A stretch of DNA of 10,423 nt, taken from the NCBI GenBank assembly GCA_964652805.1, contig CAZZBJ010000081.1:1-10423 (forward strand). Direction: 5' to 3'. Source of the stretch: Claveliimonas sp964652805 (GTDB lineage Bacteria > Bacillota > Clostridia > Lachnospirales > Lachnospiraceae). The translations under genes and the position numbers were made by a program. Each line of letters begins with the position of its first letter. Positions within the stretch are counted from its first letter, which is position 1. This document shows positions 1-5,972 of the stretch, one piece after another. The notes under the pieces are model-generated. The model did no database searches, had not been told where the DNA came from, and saw only the letters and a list, made by a program, of their open reading frames with translations.

Positions 1-72
1 ATCTACGATTTCGTGAAGGCATCCTCAAAGCAGATACCCCCGAAGGAACTGGAGGAGATTGAGCTGAAGTAA
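1..72 (+). CDS. C-terminal end of an unidentified protein (partial)
   Basis: Frame 1 is open from the window edge to a TAA at 70-72 and encodes 23 residues ending in PPKELEEIELK. The tail is charged and hydrophilic, as at the cytoplasmic end of many proteins, but it is too short to assign to a family. That it is a real gene end is supported by a terminator-like hairpin about 50 bases downstream and by the absence of any competing frame. The product is unknown from this window. Confidence 0.6.
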   Translation: MYDFVKASSKQIPPKELEEIELK

Positions 73-93
73 GCAAAGGCTGTAAGCGGCAAA

Positions 94-118
94 GATAAAT
101 GGTGGAGGATAAACGGTG
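94..118 (+). repeat. Short direct repeat upstream of the alaS promoter
   Basis: GATAAATGGTG (94-104) recurs as GATAAACGGTG (108-118) with one mismatch and a period of 14 bases. It ends 13 bases before the -35 box of the alaS promoter. It could be a tandem binding site for a regulator or chance; nothing in the sequence decides between these. Confidence 0.35.
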
Positions 119-122
119 TAAA

Positions 123-155
123 GCCCCGGCGTTGACAAACGCCAGGGTTCTCTTT
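123..155 (+). terminator. Rho-independent-type terminator of the upstream gene
   Basis: A hairpin has inner arms GGCGTT (128-133) and AACGCC (138-143) around a GACA loop. After one C/A mismatch, CCC (124-126) pairs with GGG (145-147). It is followed by the T-rich tail TTCTCTTT (148-155). It lies 50 bases after the stop of the gene ending at 72, so it most likely ends that transcript. The -35 box of the alaS promoter sits in its left arm and loop. Confidence 0.65.
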
Positions 156-160
156 ATAAT
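132..160 (+). promoter_or_regulatory. alaS promoter, perfect sigma-A consensus
   Basis: TTGACA at 132-137 and TATAAT at 155-160 are separated by exactly 17 bases, a full match to the housekeeping consensus. Transcription should start near 167, giving a leader of only about 26 bases before the alaS ATG at 193. Such a short leader leaves no room for a T-box or other riboswitch. The -35 box lies inside the upstream terminator hairpin. Confidence 0.85.
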
Positions 161-192
161 TAGAGAATAGTTTGAAAATTCAGGAGGAAATC

Positions 193-2829
193 ATGCAAAA
201 ATATGGTGTAAACGAATTAAGAAAAATGTTTCTTACATTTTTTGAGAGTAAGGGACATCTGGCGATGAAGAGCTTCTCGCTCGTGCCTCACAACGATAAA
301 AGTCTTCTTTTGATCAATTCCGGTATGGCGCCCCTGAAGCCCTACTTCACAGGCCAGGAGATCCCTCCGAGAAAGAGAGTGACCACCTGCCAGAAATGCA
401 TCCGCACCGGCGACATCGAGAATGTGGGAAAGACGGCCCGCCATGGCACATTCTTTGAGATGCTGGGCAATTTCTCCTTTGCCGACTACTTCAAGAAGGA
501 GTCCGTTGCCTGGACATGGGAGTTCCTGACAGAGGTGGTGGGGCTTGACCCGGACCGGCTGTACCCTTCCGTCTACATGGACGACGACGAGGCATGGGAG
601 ATCTGGAACAAGCAGATCGGCATCCCGGAGGAGAAGATTTTCCGCTTCGGCAAAGAGGACAACTTCTGGGAGCATGGAAGCGGTCCCTGCGGCCCCTGCT
701 CAGAGGTTTACTATGACCGGGGCGAGAAGTACGGCTGCGGAAAGCCGGACTGCACGGTGGGCTGTGACTGCGATCGGTATATGGAGATCTGGAACAACGT
801 GTTTACCCAGTTTGACAATGATGGGCATGGGAACTACACAGAGCTGGAACATAAGAACATTGACACCGGCATGGGTCTAGAGCGTCTGGCCTGTGTCGTG
901 CAGGACGTGGATTCCATGTTTGACATCGACACGATCCGGGCTCTCAGGGAGCACGTGTGCCGCCTTGCGGGCAAGGAGTACGAGAAGGATTACGCCACGG
1001 ACGTGTCCATCCGCGTCATCACGGACCACATCCGCTCTGTCACCTTCATGATCTCCGACGGCATCATGCCCTCAAACAGTGGAAGAGGTTATGTGCTGCG
1101 CCGTCTCCTCCGCCGCGCCTGCCGCCACGGACGTCTCCTGGGCATCAAGGGAGAATTCCTTGTGAAGCTGGCCCAGACGGTCATCGACGGTTCCAGGGAC
1201 GGCTATCCGGAACTGGAGGAGAAGAAGGACTTCATCTTCAAGGTGATCACCAAGGAGGAAGAACAGTTTAACAAGACCATAGACCAGGGACTCTCTATCC
1301 TGGAGGGACTGGAGTCCAAGATGGAGAAGGAGGGGAGCTGCGTCCTCTCCGGCGAGGAGGCCTTCCGGCTCTACGACACATACGGTTTCCCTGCGGACCT
1401 GACAAGGGAGATCCTGGAGGAAAAAGGATTTTCCATCGACGAGGATGGATTTGAGAAGGCGGCAAAAGCCCAGAAGGAGCGGGCGAAGGGCACCTTCGGA
1501 GAGACCAACCACATGGGCGCTGACGTGACTGTGTACGAGTCCATAGACCCATCCGTGACCAGCACATTTGTGGGCTATGACCACATGACATACGACTCCG
1601 AGATCACGGTCCTGACCACCGAGGACGAGGTAGTGGACGCCCTCTCGGACGGCCAGAAGGGAACGGTGTTTGTAAAAGAGACGCCGTTTTACGCCACAAG
1701 CGGCGGCCAGGAGGCGGACAACGGCGTGATCCGCACCGGGGACGGACTGTTCCGGGTGGAGGACACTGTCAAGCTCCTGGGCGGAAAGATCGGCCATGTG
1801 GGACATGTGGCGAGCGGCATGCTGAAAGTGGGAGACAAGGCCACTCTGGAGGTCGATCAGGAGAAGCGTGTCCTCTCCGCAAGGAATCACAGCGCCACCC
1901 ATCTTCTCCAGCAGGCGCTGCGCCAGGTGCTGGGAACCCATGTGGAGCAGGCCGGATCCTCCGTCAACGAGCACAGGCTCCGCTTTGACTTTACCCACTT
2001 TTCAGCCATGACAAGGGAAGAGCTGAAAAAGGTGGAAGAGATCGTCAACGAGCAGATCATGAATTGTCTGCCTGTGAAGGCGGAGAACATGCCCATCGAG
2101 GAGGCGAAAAAGACAGGAGCAGCCGCTCTCTTTGGAGAGAAGTACGGCGATATCGTCCGCGTGGTGAGCATGGGTGATTTCTCCAAGGAGTTCTGCGGCG
2201 GAACCCATGTGGACAATACAGGCGTCATCACAGCCTTCAAGATCATCTCCGAGACAGGCGTGGCCGCTGGCGTGCGCAGGATCGAGGCTCTCACATCCAA
2301 GGGTCTCCTCAGATACTACGACGAGCTGGAGGAAAAGCTGGAGAGATCTGCGAAGCTTTTGAAGACCACGCCGGACAAGCTGGAGGAGCGGCTGTCCCAC
2401 ATGATCTCTGAGAACAAAGAGCTTCACAGCGAGGTGGAGAGCTTAAAGAGTAAGCTGGCCAAGGAGTCCATGGGAGACGTGACAGACCAGGTGACAGAGG
2501 TAAAGGGCGTCAAATTCCTGGCAGCCAAGGCTCCAGGAGCTGACATGAACGGACTGCGGGATCTGGGAGACCAGCTTAAGGAGAAGTTGGGAGAGAGCGT
2601 CATCGTTCTTGCTTCTGATGTAGGCGGAAAGGTCAGCCTCATGGCCACAGCCACGGAGGGAGCCATCAAGGCAGGAGCCCACGCCGGCAATCTGATCAAG
2701 GCCATCGCCGGCTGCGTCGGCGGCGGAGGCGGCGGCCGTCCGAACATGGCGCAGGCAGGCGGAAAGAACCCGGCCGGCATTGACGAAGCCCTGGAAAAAG
2801 CGAAAGAAGTGCTGGAAAACCAGCTTTAA
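193..2829 (+). CDS. alaS: Alanine--tRNA ligase (AlaRS)
   Basis: Class II synthetase that charges tRNA-Ala with alanine in the cytoplasm and hydrolyses mischarged Ser- and Gly-tRNA-Ala. The product is 878 residues, normal full length. The N-terminal catalytic domain carries conserved segments such as NSGMAPLKPYF and SGPCGPCSE. The editing domain has HSATH (His566, His570) and CGGTH (Cys668 to His672), the four zinc ligands of the family. A coiled-coil stretch (SENKELHSEVESLKSKLAK) leads to the C-Ala domain with a run of six glycines at 843-848. A cysteine-rich insertion (Cys182, 187, 191, 193) in the catalytic region may bind metal. I start at ATG 193 because AGGAGG (182-187) lies 5 bases upstream; the in-frame TTG at 172 is only about 5 bases from the predicted transcript start and has no ribosome site. 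It is intact and has its own promoter. Confidence 0.97.
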   Translation: MQKYGVNELRKMFLTFFESKGHLAMKSFSLVPHNDKSLLLINSGMAPLKPYFTGQEIPPRKRVTTCQKCIRTGDIENVGKTARHGTFFEMLGNFSFADYFKKESVAWTWEFLTEVVGLDPDRLYPSVYMDDDEAWEIWNKQIGIPEEKIFRFGKEDNFWEHGSGPCGPCSEVYYDRGEKYGCGKPDCTVGCDCDRYMEIWNNVFTQFDNDGHGNYTELEHKNIDTGMGLERLACVVQDVDSMFDIDTIRALREHVCRLAGKEYEKDYATDVSIRVITDHIRSVTFMISDGIMPSNSGRGYVLRRLLRRACRHGRLLGIKGEFLVKLAQTVIDGSRDGYPELEEKKDFIFKVITKEEEQFNKTIDQGLSILEGLESKMEKEGSCVLSGEEAFRLYDTYGFPADLTREILEEKGFSIDEDGFEKAAKAQKERAKGTFGETNHMGADVTVYESIDPSVTSTFVGYDHMTYDSEITVLTTEDEVVDALSDGQKGTVFVKETPFYATSGGQEADNGVIRTGDGLFRVEDTVKLLGGKIGHVGHVASGMLKVGDKATLEVDQEKRVLSARNHSATHLLQQALRQVLGTHVEQAGSSVNEHRLRFDFTHFSAMTREELKKVEEIVNEQIMNCLPVKAENMPIEEAKKTGAAALFGEKYGDIVRVVSMGDFSKEFCGGTHVDNTGVITAFKIISETGVAAGVRRIEALTSKGLLRYYDELEEKLERSAKLLKTTPDKLEERLSHMISENKELHSEVESLKSKLAKESMGDVTDQVTEVKGVKFLAAKAPGADMNGLRDLGDQLKEKLGESVIVLASDVGGKVSLMATATEGAIKAGAHAGNLIKAIAGCVGGGGGGRPNMAQAGGKNPAGIDEALEKAKEVLENQL

Positions 2830-2843
2830 AACACAAAAAATCA

Positions 2844-2871
2844 TTGACGTGTCGGAAAAATGTGCTATAAT
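2844..2871 (+). promoter_or_regulatory. rpsU promoter with extended -10
   Basis: TTGACG (2844-2849) and TATAAT (2866-2871) are spaced by 16 bases, and TGC directly before the -10 makes an extended TGnTATAAT element. Transcription should begin near 2878, leaving a leader of about 70 bases. That leader holds only weak nested pairing (GTGCA 2880-2884 with TGCAC 2911-2915; ATAC 2891-2894 with GTAT 2905-2908). I see no terminator between alaS and this promoter, so read-through from alaS is also possible. Confidence 0.8.
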
Positions 2872-2950
2872 CTAGTGTAGTGCAATAAATATACCCGAAC
2901 AGTCGTATGATGCACAATATAGGGCTGGAGGGGAGGTTAGGTGTGAGACT

Positions 2951-3127
2951 ATGTCAAATGTAATCGTTAAAGAAAACGAGACGTTGGACAGCGCTTTACG
3001 CAGATTTAAAAGAAACTGCGCAAAGGCTGGTATTCAGCAGGAAATTCGGAAAAGAGAGCATTACGAGAAACCAAGCGTAAGACGTAAAAAGAAATCCGAA
3101 GCTGCAAGAAAACGTAAATATAACTAA
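2951..3127 (+). CDS. rpsU: 30S ribosomal protein S21 (bS21)
   Basis: Small basic protein of the 30S ribosomal subunit, near the site where mRNA pairs with 16S rRNA, and involved in initiation. The product is 58 residues, typical for the family. It begins MSNVIVKENETLDSALRRFK, a near-canonical S21 N-terminus, and ends in a strongly basic tail (RRKKKSEAARKRKYN). Two ribosome-binding candidates precede ATG 2951: AGGTG (2939-2943, 7 bases away) and the stronger but distant GGAGGGGAGG (2927-2936, 14 bases away). It stands alone between its own promoter and a strong terminator, although S21 is often in longer operons elsewhere. The sequence is intact and the assignment is firm. Confidence 0.96.
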   Translation: MSNVIVKENETLDSALRRFKRNCAKAGIQQEIRKREHYEKPSVRRKKKSEAARKRKYN

Positions 3128-3137
3128 TGTGCAAAGC

Positions 3138-3170
3138 AAAGATGACACGCATCTGCGTGTCATCTTTTTA
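3138..3170 (+). terminator. Strong terminator after rpsU, probably bidirectional
   Basis: A perfect 10-base-pair stem, GATGACACGC (3141-3150) with GCGTGTCATC (3155-3164), closes an ATCT loop. Flanking AAA/TTT pairs extend it, and TTTTT follows at 3165-3169. It sits 10 bases after the rpsU stop. Read on the minus strand, the same hairpin is followed by CTTTGCTTTGC, a weaker T-rich tail, so it may also stop maf transcripts arriving from the right. Confidence 0.92.
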
Positions 3171-3208
3171 TATATCATCTTATTATAAGTTCCTCTTACA
3201 TATGCGCA

Positions 3209-3793
3209 TTACATATCTTCCAGTTCCCTCAGCTCGTGGTACAGCCGCGCGATGGGCAGTCCCACCACGTTGTTGTAGTCTCCTTTGATTTCTTTTACAT
3301 GTACGGCAAAGGGCCCCTGTATCCCGTAGCCACCGGCCTTGTCCATGGGATCGCCGGTCCGGATGTAGGAGAGAAGCTCCTCCCTTGTCACGGGATAGAA
3401 GGTGACCTGAGTACACTCGTGGAAGGTGCGTATGTATTTCTTTCCACCCTTCACCGCAATGAGGCACACACCTGTGTAGACCTGATGGGTCCGGTCCGCC
3501 AGCATGGAGAGCATGTCCAAGGTCTCGTCCTCATCGGCGGGCTTTCCCAGGATCTCGCCGTTATAGGCCACGACAGTGTCCGCTCCGATGACGGTGAAGT
3601 CCTCCGTCTGAAATGCCTGGCACTTGTCAAAGATATCTCTGGTCTTCAGGGCCGCCAGGTCCTCCACGATCTCGACGGGGGAGGAGCCGCCGCTTCTTTC
3701 TTCTGCATCAGAGGGACACACCTCAAAGGAAAACCCGGCCTGGGAGAGGAGCTCCCTTCTTCTGGGGGAGGCGGAGGCAAGTATATATTTCAC
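3209..3793 (-). CDS. maf: Maf-family nucleotide pyrophosphatase
   Basis: Maf/HAM1-fold hydrolase that converts nucleoside triphosphates, mostly dTTP/UTP or modified bases, to monophosphates plus pyrophosphate. It is thought to keep non-canonical nucleotides out of nucleic acids, and family members also affect septum formation. The product is 194 residues, usual length. Visible hallmarks are the N-terminal ASASPRRRELL (residues 6-16), IGADTVV with the likely catalytic Asp72, GKP (83-85), HQVYTG (103-108) and DKAGGYGIQG (151-160). The only possible start is GTG 3793: an in-frame TGA lies three codons upstream. The nearest ribosome-site candidate, AAGG on the minus strand, is about 12 bases away, so initiation may be weak. 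It converges on rpsU and diverges from the ProX-like gene. The specific substrate cannot be told from sequence. Confidence 0.93.
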   Translation of the reverse strand: MKYILASASPRRRELLSQAGFSFEVCPSDAEERSGGSSPVEIVEDLAALKTRDIFDKCQAFQTEDFTVIGADTVVAYNGEILGKPADEDETLDMLSMLADRTHQVYTGVCLIAVKGGKKYIRTFHECTQVTFYPVTREELLSYIRTGDPMDKAGGYGIQGPFAVHVKEIKGDYNNVVGLPIARLYHELRELEDM

Positions 3794-3824
3794 GACAGAT
3801 CACAACCTTTCAATAATATTTTTT

Positions 3825-3852
3825 CTGATATTTTTCAGAGCCGGCCTGCCAA
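3825..3852 (-). promoter_or_regulatory. Possible maf promoter
   Basis: On the minus strand TTGGCA (3852-3847) is one base off the -35 consensus, and TATCAG (3830-3825) lies 16 bases downstream as a poor -10. A TATTAT further down (3817-3812) has no matching -35. The choice is uncertain. Confidence 0.25.
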
Positions 3853-3892
3853 AAAGGCGCTCCTCATCTTGCGGAGGAGGGGCCTGTGCTCT
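3837..3892 (+). promoter_or_regulatory. Branched inverted repeat overlapping the ProX-gene promoter
   Basis: AGAGC (3837-3841) pairs with GCTCT (3888-3892) and GGCC (3843-3846) with GGCC (3881-3884). Inside, GCC-AAAAA-GGC (3848-3858) and CTCCTC/GAGGAG (3860-3865 with 3874-3879) can form two smaller hairpins. No T-run follows on either strand, so it is not a simple terminator. It occupies the space between divergent genes and spans the -35 region of the rightward promoter. Confidence 0.35.
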
Positions 3893-3897
3893 ATAAT
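3869..3897 (+). promoter_or_regulatory. Promoter of the ProX-like gene
   Basis: TTGCGG (3869-3874) and a perfect TATAAT (3892-3897) are spaced by 17 bases. Transcription should start near 3904, about 30 bases before the ATG at 3936. Confidence 0.65.
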
Positions 3898-3935
3898 AGC
3901 TCCTGTAAGATAAACATGAAATGGAGGAAAACCCT

Positions 3936-4478
3936 ATGTATATCAGTGAGATTACAAATACCCCTCCGGACAATGTGTCTGAGAGAGTTCCCCTTGAGCA
4001 GGAGGTATACAAGGTCTTCAAAAAGCTGGGCATCTCCTATGAGCGGGTGGATAACGACCCGGCCGCGTCCATGGAGGAGTGTGCAAAAATAGGAGAGGTG
4101 CTGCAGGCGCCTGTGAGAAAGGACGTCTTTCTCTGCAACCAGAAGAAGACCTCCTTCTTCCTTCTTCTCATGCCCGACGACAAGCCCTTTGACACGGCCT
4201 CTTTCAGCAAAAAGCTGGGCGTGTCCCACATGTCCTTTGCGCCGCCGGAGCTGATGGTGAAGCACATCGGCTGTACACCCGGCTCTGCCAGCGTTGTGGG
4301 ACTTCTGAACGACGAGGATGACTATGTGCAGCTCATCATCGACAAGGAGGTGGCCCAGGCAAAGTGGTTTGTCTGCAATACGGGCATCAACACCACCCAT
4401 CTGAAATTTATGACCCAGGACCTTCTAAAGAAATTTCTGCCCTACACCCACCACAGACCCAGGATCGTGGAGTTGTAG
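3936..4478 (+). CDS. Free-standing prolyl-tRNA editing protein (YbaK/ProX superfamily)
   Basis: Predicted trans-editing deacylase of the YbaK/aminoacyl-tRNA deacylase fold. Members of the ProX (ProXp-ala) branch hydrolyse Ala-tRNA-Pro made in error by prolyl-tRNA synthetase. The product is 180 residues, about the size of stand-alone members. Recognisable parts are the lysine-rich strand RKDVFLCNQKK (61-71), a KKLGVSHMSFA segment (92-102), and the glycine-containing substrate loop GCTPGSASVVGLLND (112-126), which matches the G-x-TPGS-GL-ND pattern of the ProX branch. I choose ATG 3936 because GGAGG (3923-3927) precedes it by 8 bases; that site overlaps the upstream in-frame ATG at 3921, which has none of its own. 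The gene is monocistronic behind its own promoter. The family is confident; the exact mischarged substrate is inferred. Confidence 0.85.
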   Translation: MYISEITNTPPDNVSERVPLEQEVYKVFKKLGISYERVDNDPAASMEECAKIGEVLQAPVRKDVFLCNQKKTSFFLLLMPDDKPFDTASFSKKLGVSHMSFAPPELMVKHIGCTPGSASVVGLLNDEDDYVQLIIDKEVAQAKWFVCNTGINTTHLKFMTQDLLKKFLPYTHHRPRIVEL

Positions 4479-4535
4479 GGGCCTGTGATATGCAGGCGGA
4501 AGCCGCTTTGCGCAGGCTGTTCTGTATGGACGGCT

Positions 4536-5690
4536 CTATACGGGTGGCTCCGAATCCTTTGTCTTTGGGTCCATCCTGACTTCAATGCCGTTGACCTCCA
4601 CCTGGTTGTCCACAGGGATCACAAGGCATTTCCGTCCGTCCACGATCCTTACGTCCACCAGGTCTGTTCGGTCCGGATTGACGTTGATGACAATGTCCGG
4701 AGTCTTGATGTTGAATTTCTTTGTGCTGACAATGTTGGAGGCCAGAAGAGAGGCCTTTGCGCCCACAGTCTCATCGAACTCGCGGTCAAAGTTCTCCAGG
4801 TTCTCCTCCGGCACGCCGCTCAGGGAGAAGAGACGTCTGACCTCCGGCATGCCAAGTTCCAGGGGCTCCGGCTCCTCCTTGTTCTCCTCGATCAGGGTGT
4901 TCAAATTCTCGTGGATATTGCGGATTACGCTGTAGGTGCAGTCCTCGCCCAGGGTGTCCGCGATCATGGTCTGGAAGGATTCCTTCTGAGTGCCGGCGCT
5001 CAAGACCTGGCTGCAGCCCAGAGCCTGGGTGAGGAAGACCTCTTGCAGCTCCTCCGGCTTCTTGGAGTAGTAGAGCAGGCCGTGGACGTCGCTTGCCCGG
5101 TCGTTGAAGGCGGGGAAGAGGAAACCGTTTACCGGATCATTTACGATCCAGTCCCGGATCCTGTCCTCGATGCTGTTGTGCTCTGCATTGTAGCAAAGGC
5201 CTGCTTTGGAGAGGGACACAGGGCAGATACTGCACAGCATGTAGTCGTAGACTGTGTCGGAGGCATCGTACATCTCCATCCCGTCAGAGGCCTTGCCGGG
5301 CACGTCGTAGGCGGCGTGGATGAGAAGAATGAGATAGTGCTCCCCGAAGTCATAGTGTTCGATCACTTTATCGTAGAATTCGGACACCAGCATGTCGTCT
5401 GTGAGGCGGCTGTCCTTGAGTTTCATCAGGAACTCCTGCGCCCCGCCCTTTTGCTCCTCGTCCAGAGGAAAGCTCATATTGAGAAGGTTTTTCCCCATAG
5501 TGCCGGACAAAGTCCGCTTAAACAGATCAAAATACTTGTATTCCTCCTCCTCGGGGAGGGAGAGGAAGGCCTCCTTGAATTCCAGCTTCTTTTCCTTGTC
5601 TCCGTCCACATAGCAGCCGCAGATGCGGGTGATGGCGCAGTTTTGCGGGGAGAACTGCTTTCGGATTTCCAGAACTTCTTTTTTGTTCAT
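4536..5690 (-). CDS. DUF4317 family protein of unknown function
   Basis: 384-residue soluble, acidic protein that I recognise as the DUF4317 family, found mainly in Clostridia and without an assigned function. The N-terminus MNKKEVLEIRKQFSPQNCAI, followed by TRICGCYVDGDKEK (21-34), is typical. There is no signal peptide and no convincing membrane helix; hydrophobic stretches such as HYLILLIHAAYDV are short. Several cysteines are scattered (18, 24 and 26 near the N-terminus), with no nuclease, kinase or binding motif that I can name. The ATG at 5690 is supported by AAGGAG on the minus strand about 7 bases upstream. It is transcribed alone, convergent with the ProX-like gene and divergent from the phosphoesterase, so its neighbours give no clue to its role. 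A promoter and a structured leader are described separately. Confidence 0.85.
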   Translation of the reverse strand: MNKKEVLEIRKQFSPQNCAITRICGCYVDGDKEKKLEFKEAFLSLPEEEEYKYFDLFKRTLSGTMGKNLLNMSFPLDEEQKGGAQEFLMKLKDSRLTDDMLVSEFYDKVIEHYDFGEHYLILLIHAAYDVPGKASDGMEMYDASDTVYDYMLCSICPVSLSKAGLCYNAEHNSIEDRIRDWIVNDPVNGFLFPAFNDRASDVHGLLYYSKKPEELQEVFLTQALGCSQVLSAGTQKESFQTMIADTLGEDCTYSVIRNIHENLNTLIEENKEEPEPLELGMPEVRRLFSLSGVPEENLENFDREFDETVGAKASLLASNIVSTKKFNIKTPDIVINVNPDRTDLVDVRIVDGRKCLVIPVDNQVEVNGIEVRMDPKTKDSEPPV

Positions 5691-5754
5691 GAGACACTCC
5701 TTTTCTTACTATATTTTCCCTGAAAAAATCGGCCGGAGTCTCTCAGGGTGAGAC
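5691..5754 (-). promoter_or_regulatory. Leader of the DUF4317 gene with alternative pairings
   Basis: Read on the minus strand, GTCTC (5754-5750) can pair with GAGAC (5742-5738). The same GAGAC could instead pair with GTCTC (5695-5691) just before the ATG. In addition, ACTCC (5739-5735) is complementary to GGAGT (5700-5696), which contains the ribosome binding site. The stems are only 5 bases each, so this is suggestive only. Confidence 0.3.
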
Positions 5755-5770
5755 GAATTCCGGGATATTC

Positions 5771-5799
5771 ATTTTAACACAGGGGAGCGGGCTTGACAA
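5771..5799 (-). promoter_or_regulatory. Promoter of the DUF4317 gene
   Basis: On the minus strand TTGTCA (5799-5794) and TAAAAT (5776-5771), each one base off consensus, are spaced by 17 bases. Transcription would start near 5764 and give a leader of about 74 bases. A TATAGT at 5713-5708 lies closer to the gene but has no usable -35 box. Confidence 0.6.
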
Positions 5800-5824
5800 C
5801 TGTCCCGACTGCTGTACACCCGCC

Positions 5825-5870
5825 TGCTGTCGCGGCAGCACCCGGCCTGTCCTTCCGCCCTGCGGGCGGA
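5825..5870. repeat. Two GC-rich hairpins between divergent genes
   Basis: TGCTG/CAGCA arms (near 5825-5840) form a small hairpin, and TCCGCCC (5854-5860) pairs perfectly with GGGCGGA (5864-5870) around a TGC loop. Neither is followed by a T-run in either direction, so they are not ordinary terminators. They lie in the non-coding gap between the DUF4317 and phosphoesterase promoters, and no role is evident. Confidence 0.4.
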
Positions 5871-5892
5871 GAAAAAGAGAATAAGTGCAGAG

Positions 5893-5921
5893 TTGCAAAA
5901 CCAGGAAACAGATTATATAAT
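5893..5921 (+). promoter_or_regulatory. Promoter of the metallophosphoesterase gene
   Basis: TTGCAA (5893-5898) and a perfect TATAAT (5916-5921) are spaced by 17 bases. Transcription should start near 5928, about 45 bases before the ATG at 5973. Confidence 0.7.
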
Positions 5922-5972
5922 CATTACCAGAACTGCCCGGAAAGCGGCAGAAGGATAAGGGAGGAACGCAAA

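Noticed and set aside
1072..1998. A 308-codon minus-strand open frame inside alaS
   Set aside because: The alaS frame is unmistakable along its full length, and the antisense product shows no domain.
3236..3913. A 225-codon plus-strand open frame antisense to maf
   Set aside because: Maf motifs are all present on the other strand; the plus-strand product is unrecognisable and its frame runs through the intergenic gap.
4479..4535. A terminator between the convergent ProX-like and DUF4317 genes
   Set aside because: GCCTG/CAGGC and GCGG/CCGC pairings exist, but neither is followed by a T-run in either direction.
4485..5723. A 412-codon plus-strand open frame antisense to the DUF4317 gene, longer than that gene
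   Set aside because: Its translation is rich in low-complexity Val/Leu/His runs, it has no ribosome site, and the minus-strand frame matches a known family with a good ribosome site and promoter. It is a frame kept open by GC-biased third codon positions.
5793..5798. TTGACA on the plus strand as a -35 box for the phosphoesterase
   Set aside because: No acceptable -10 lies 16-18 bases downstream; the same bases read on the other strand as TTGTCA fit a promoter for the DUF4317 gene.
5854..5870. A perfect 7-base-pair GC hairpin as a terminator
   Set aside because: It is followed by an A-run on the plus strand and has no T-run after it on the minus strand, and no gene ends nearby.
5793..5972. 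N-terminal extension of the phosphoesterase by 60 residues from TTG 5793
   Set aside because: It would begin before the best promoter (5893-5921), has no ribosome site, and reads as non-protein sequence, whereas ATG 5973 has GGGAGG at 8 bases.
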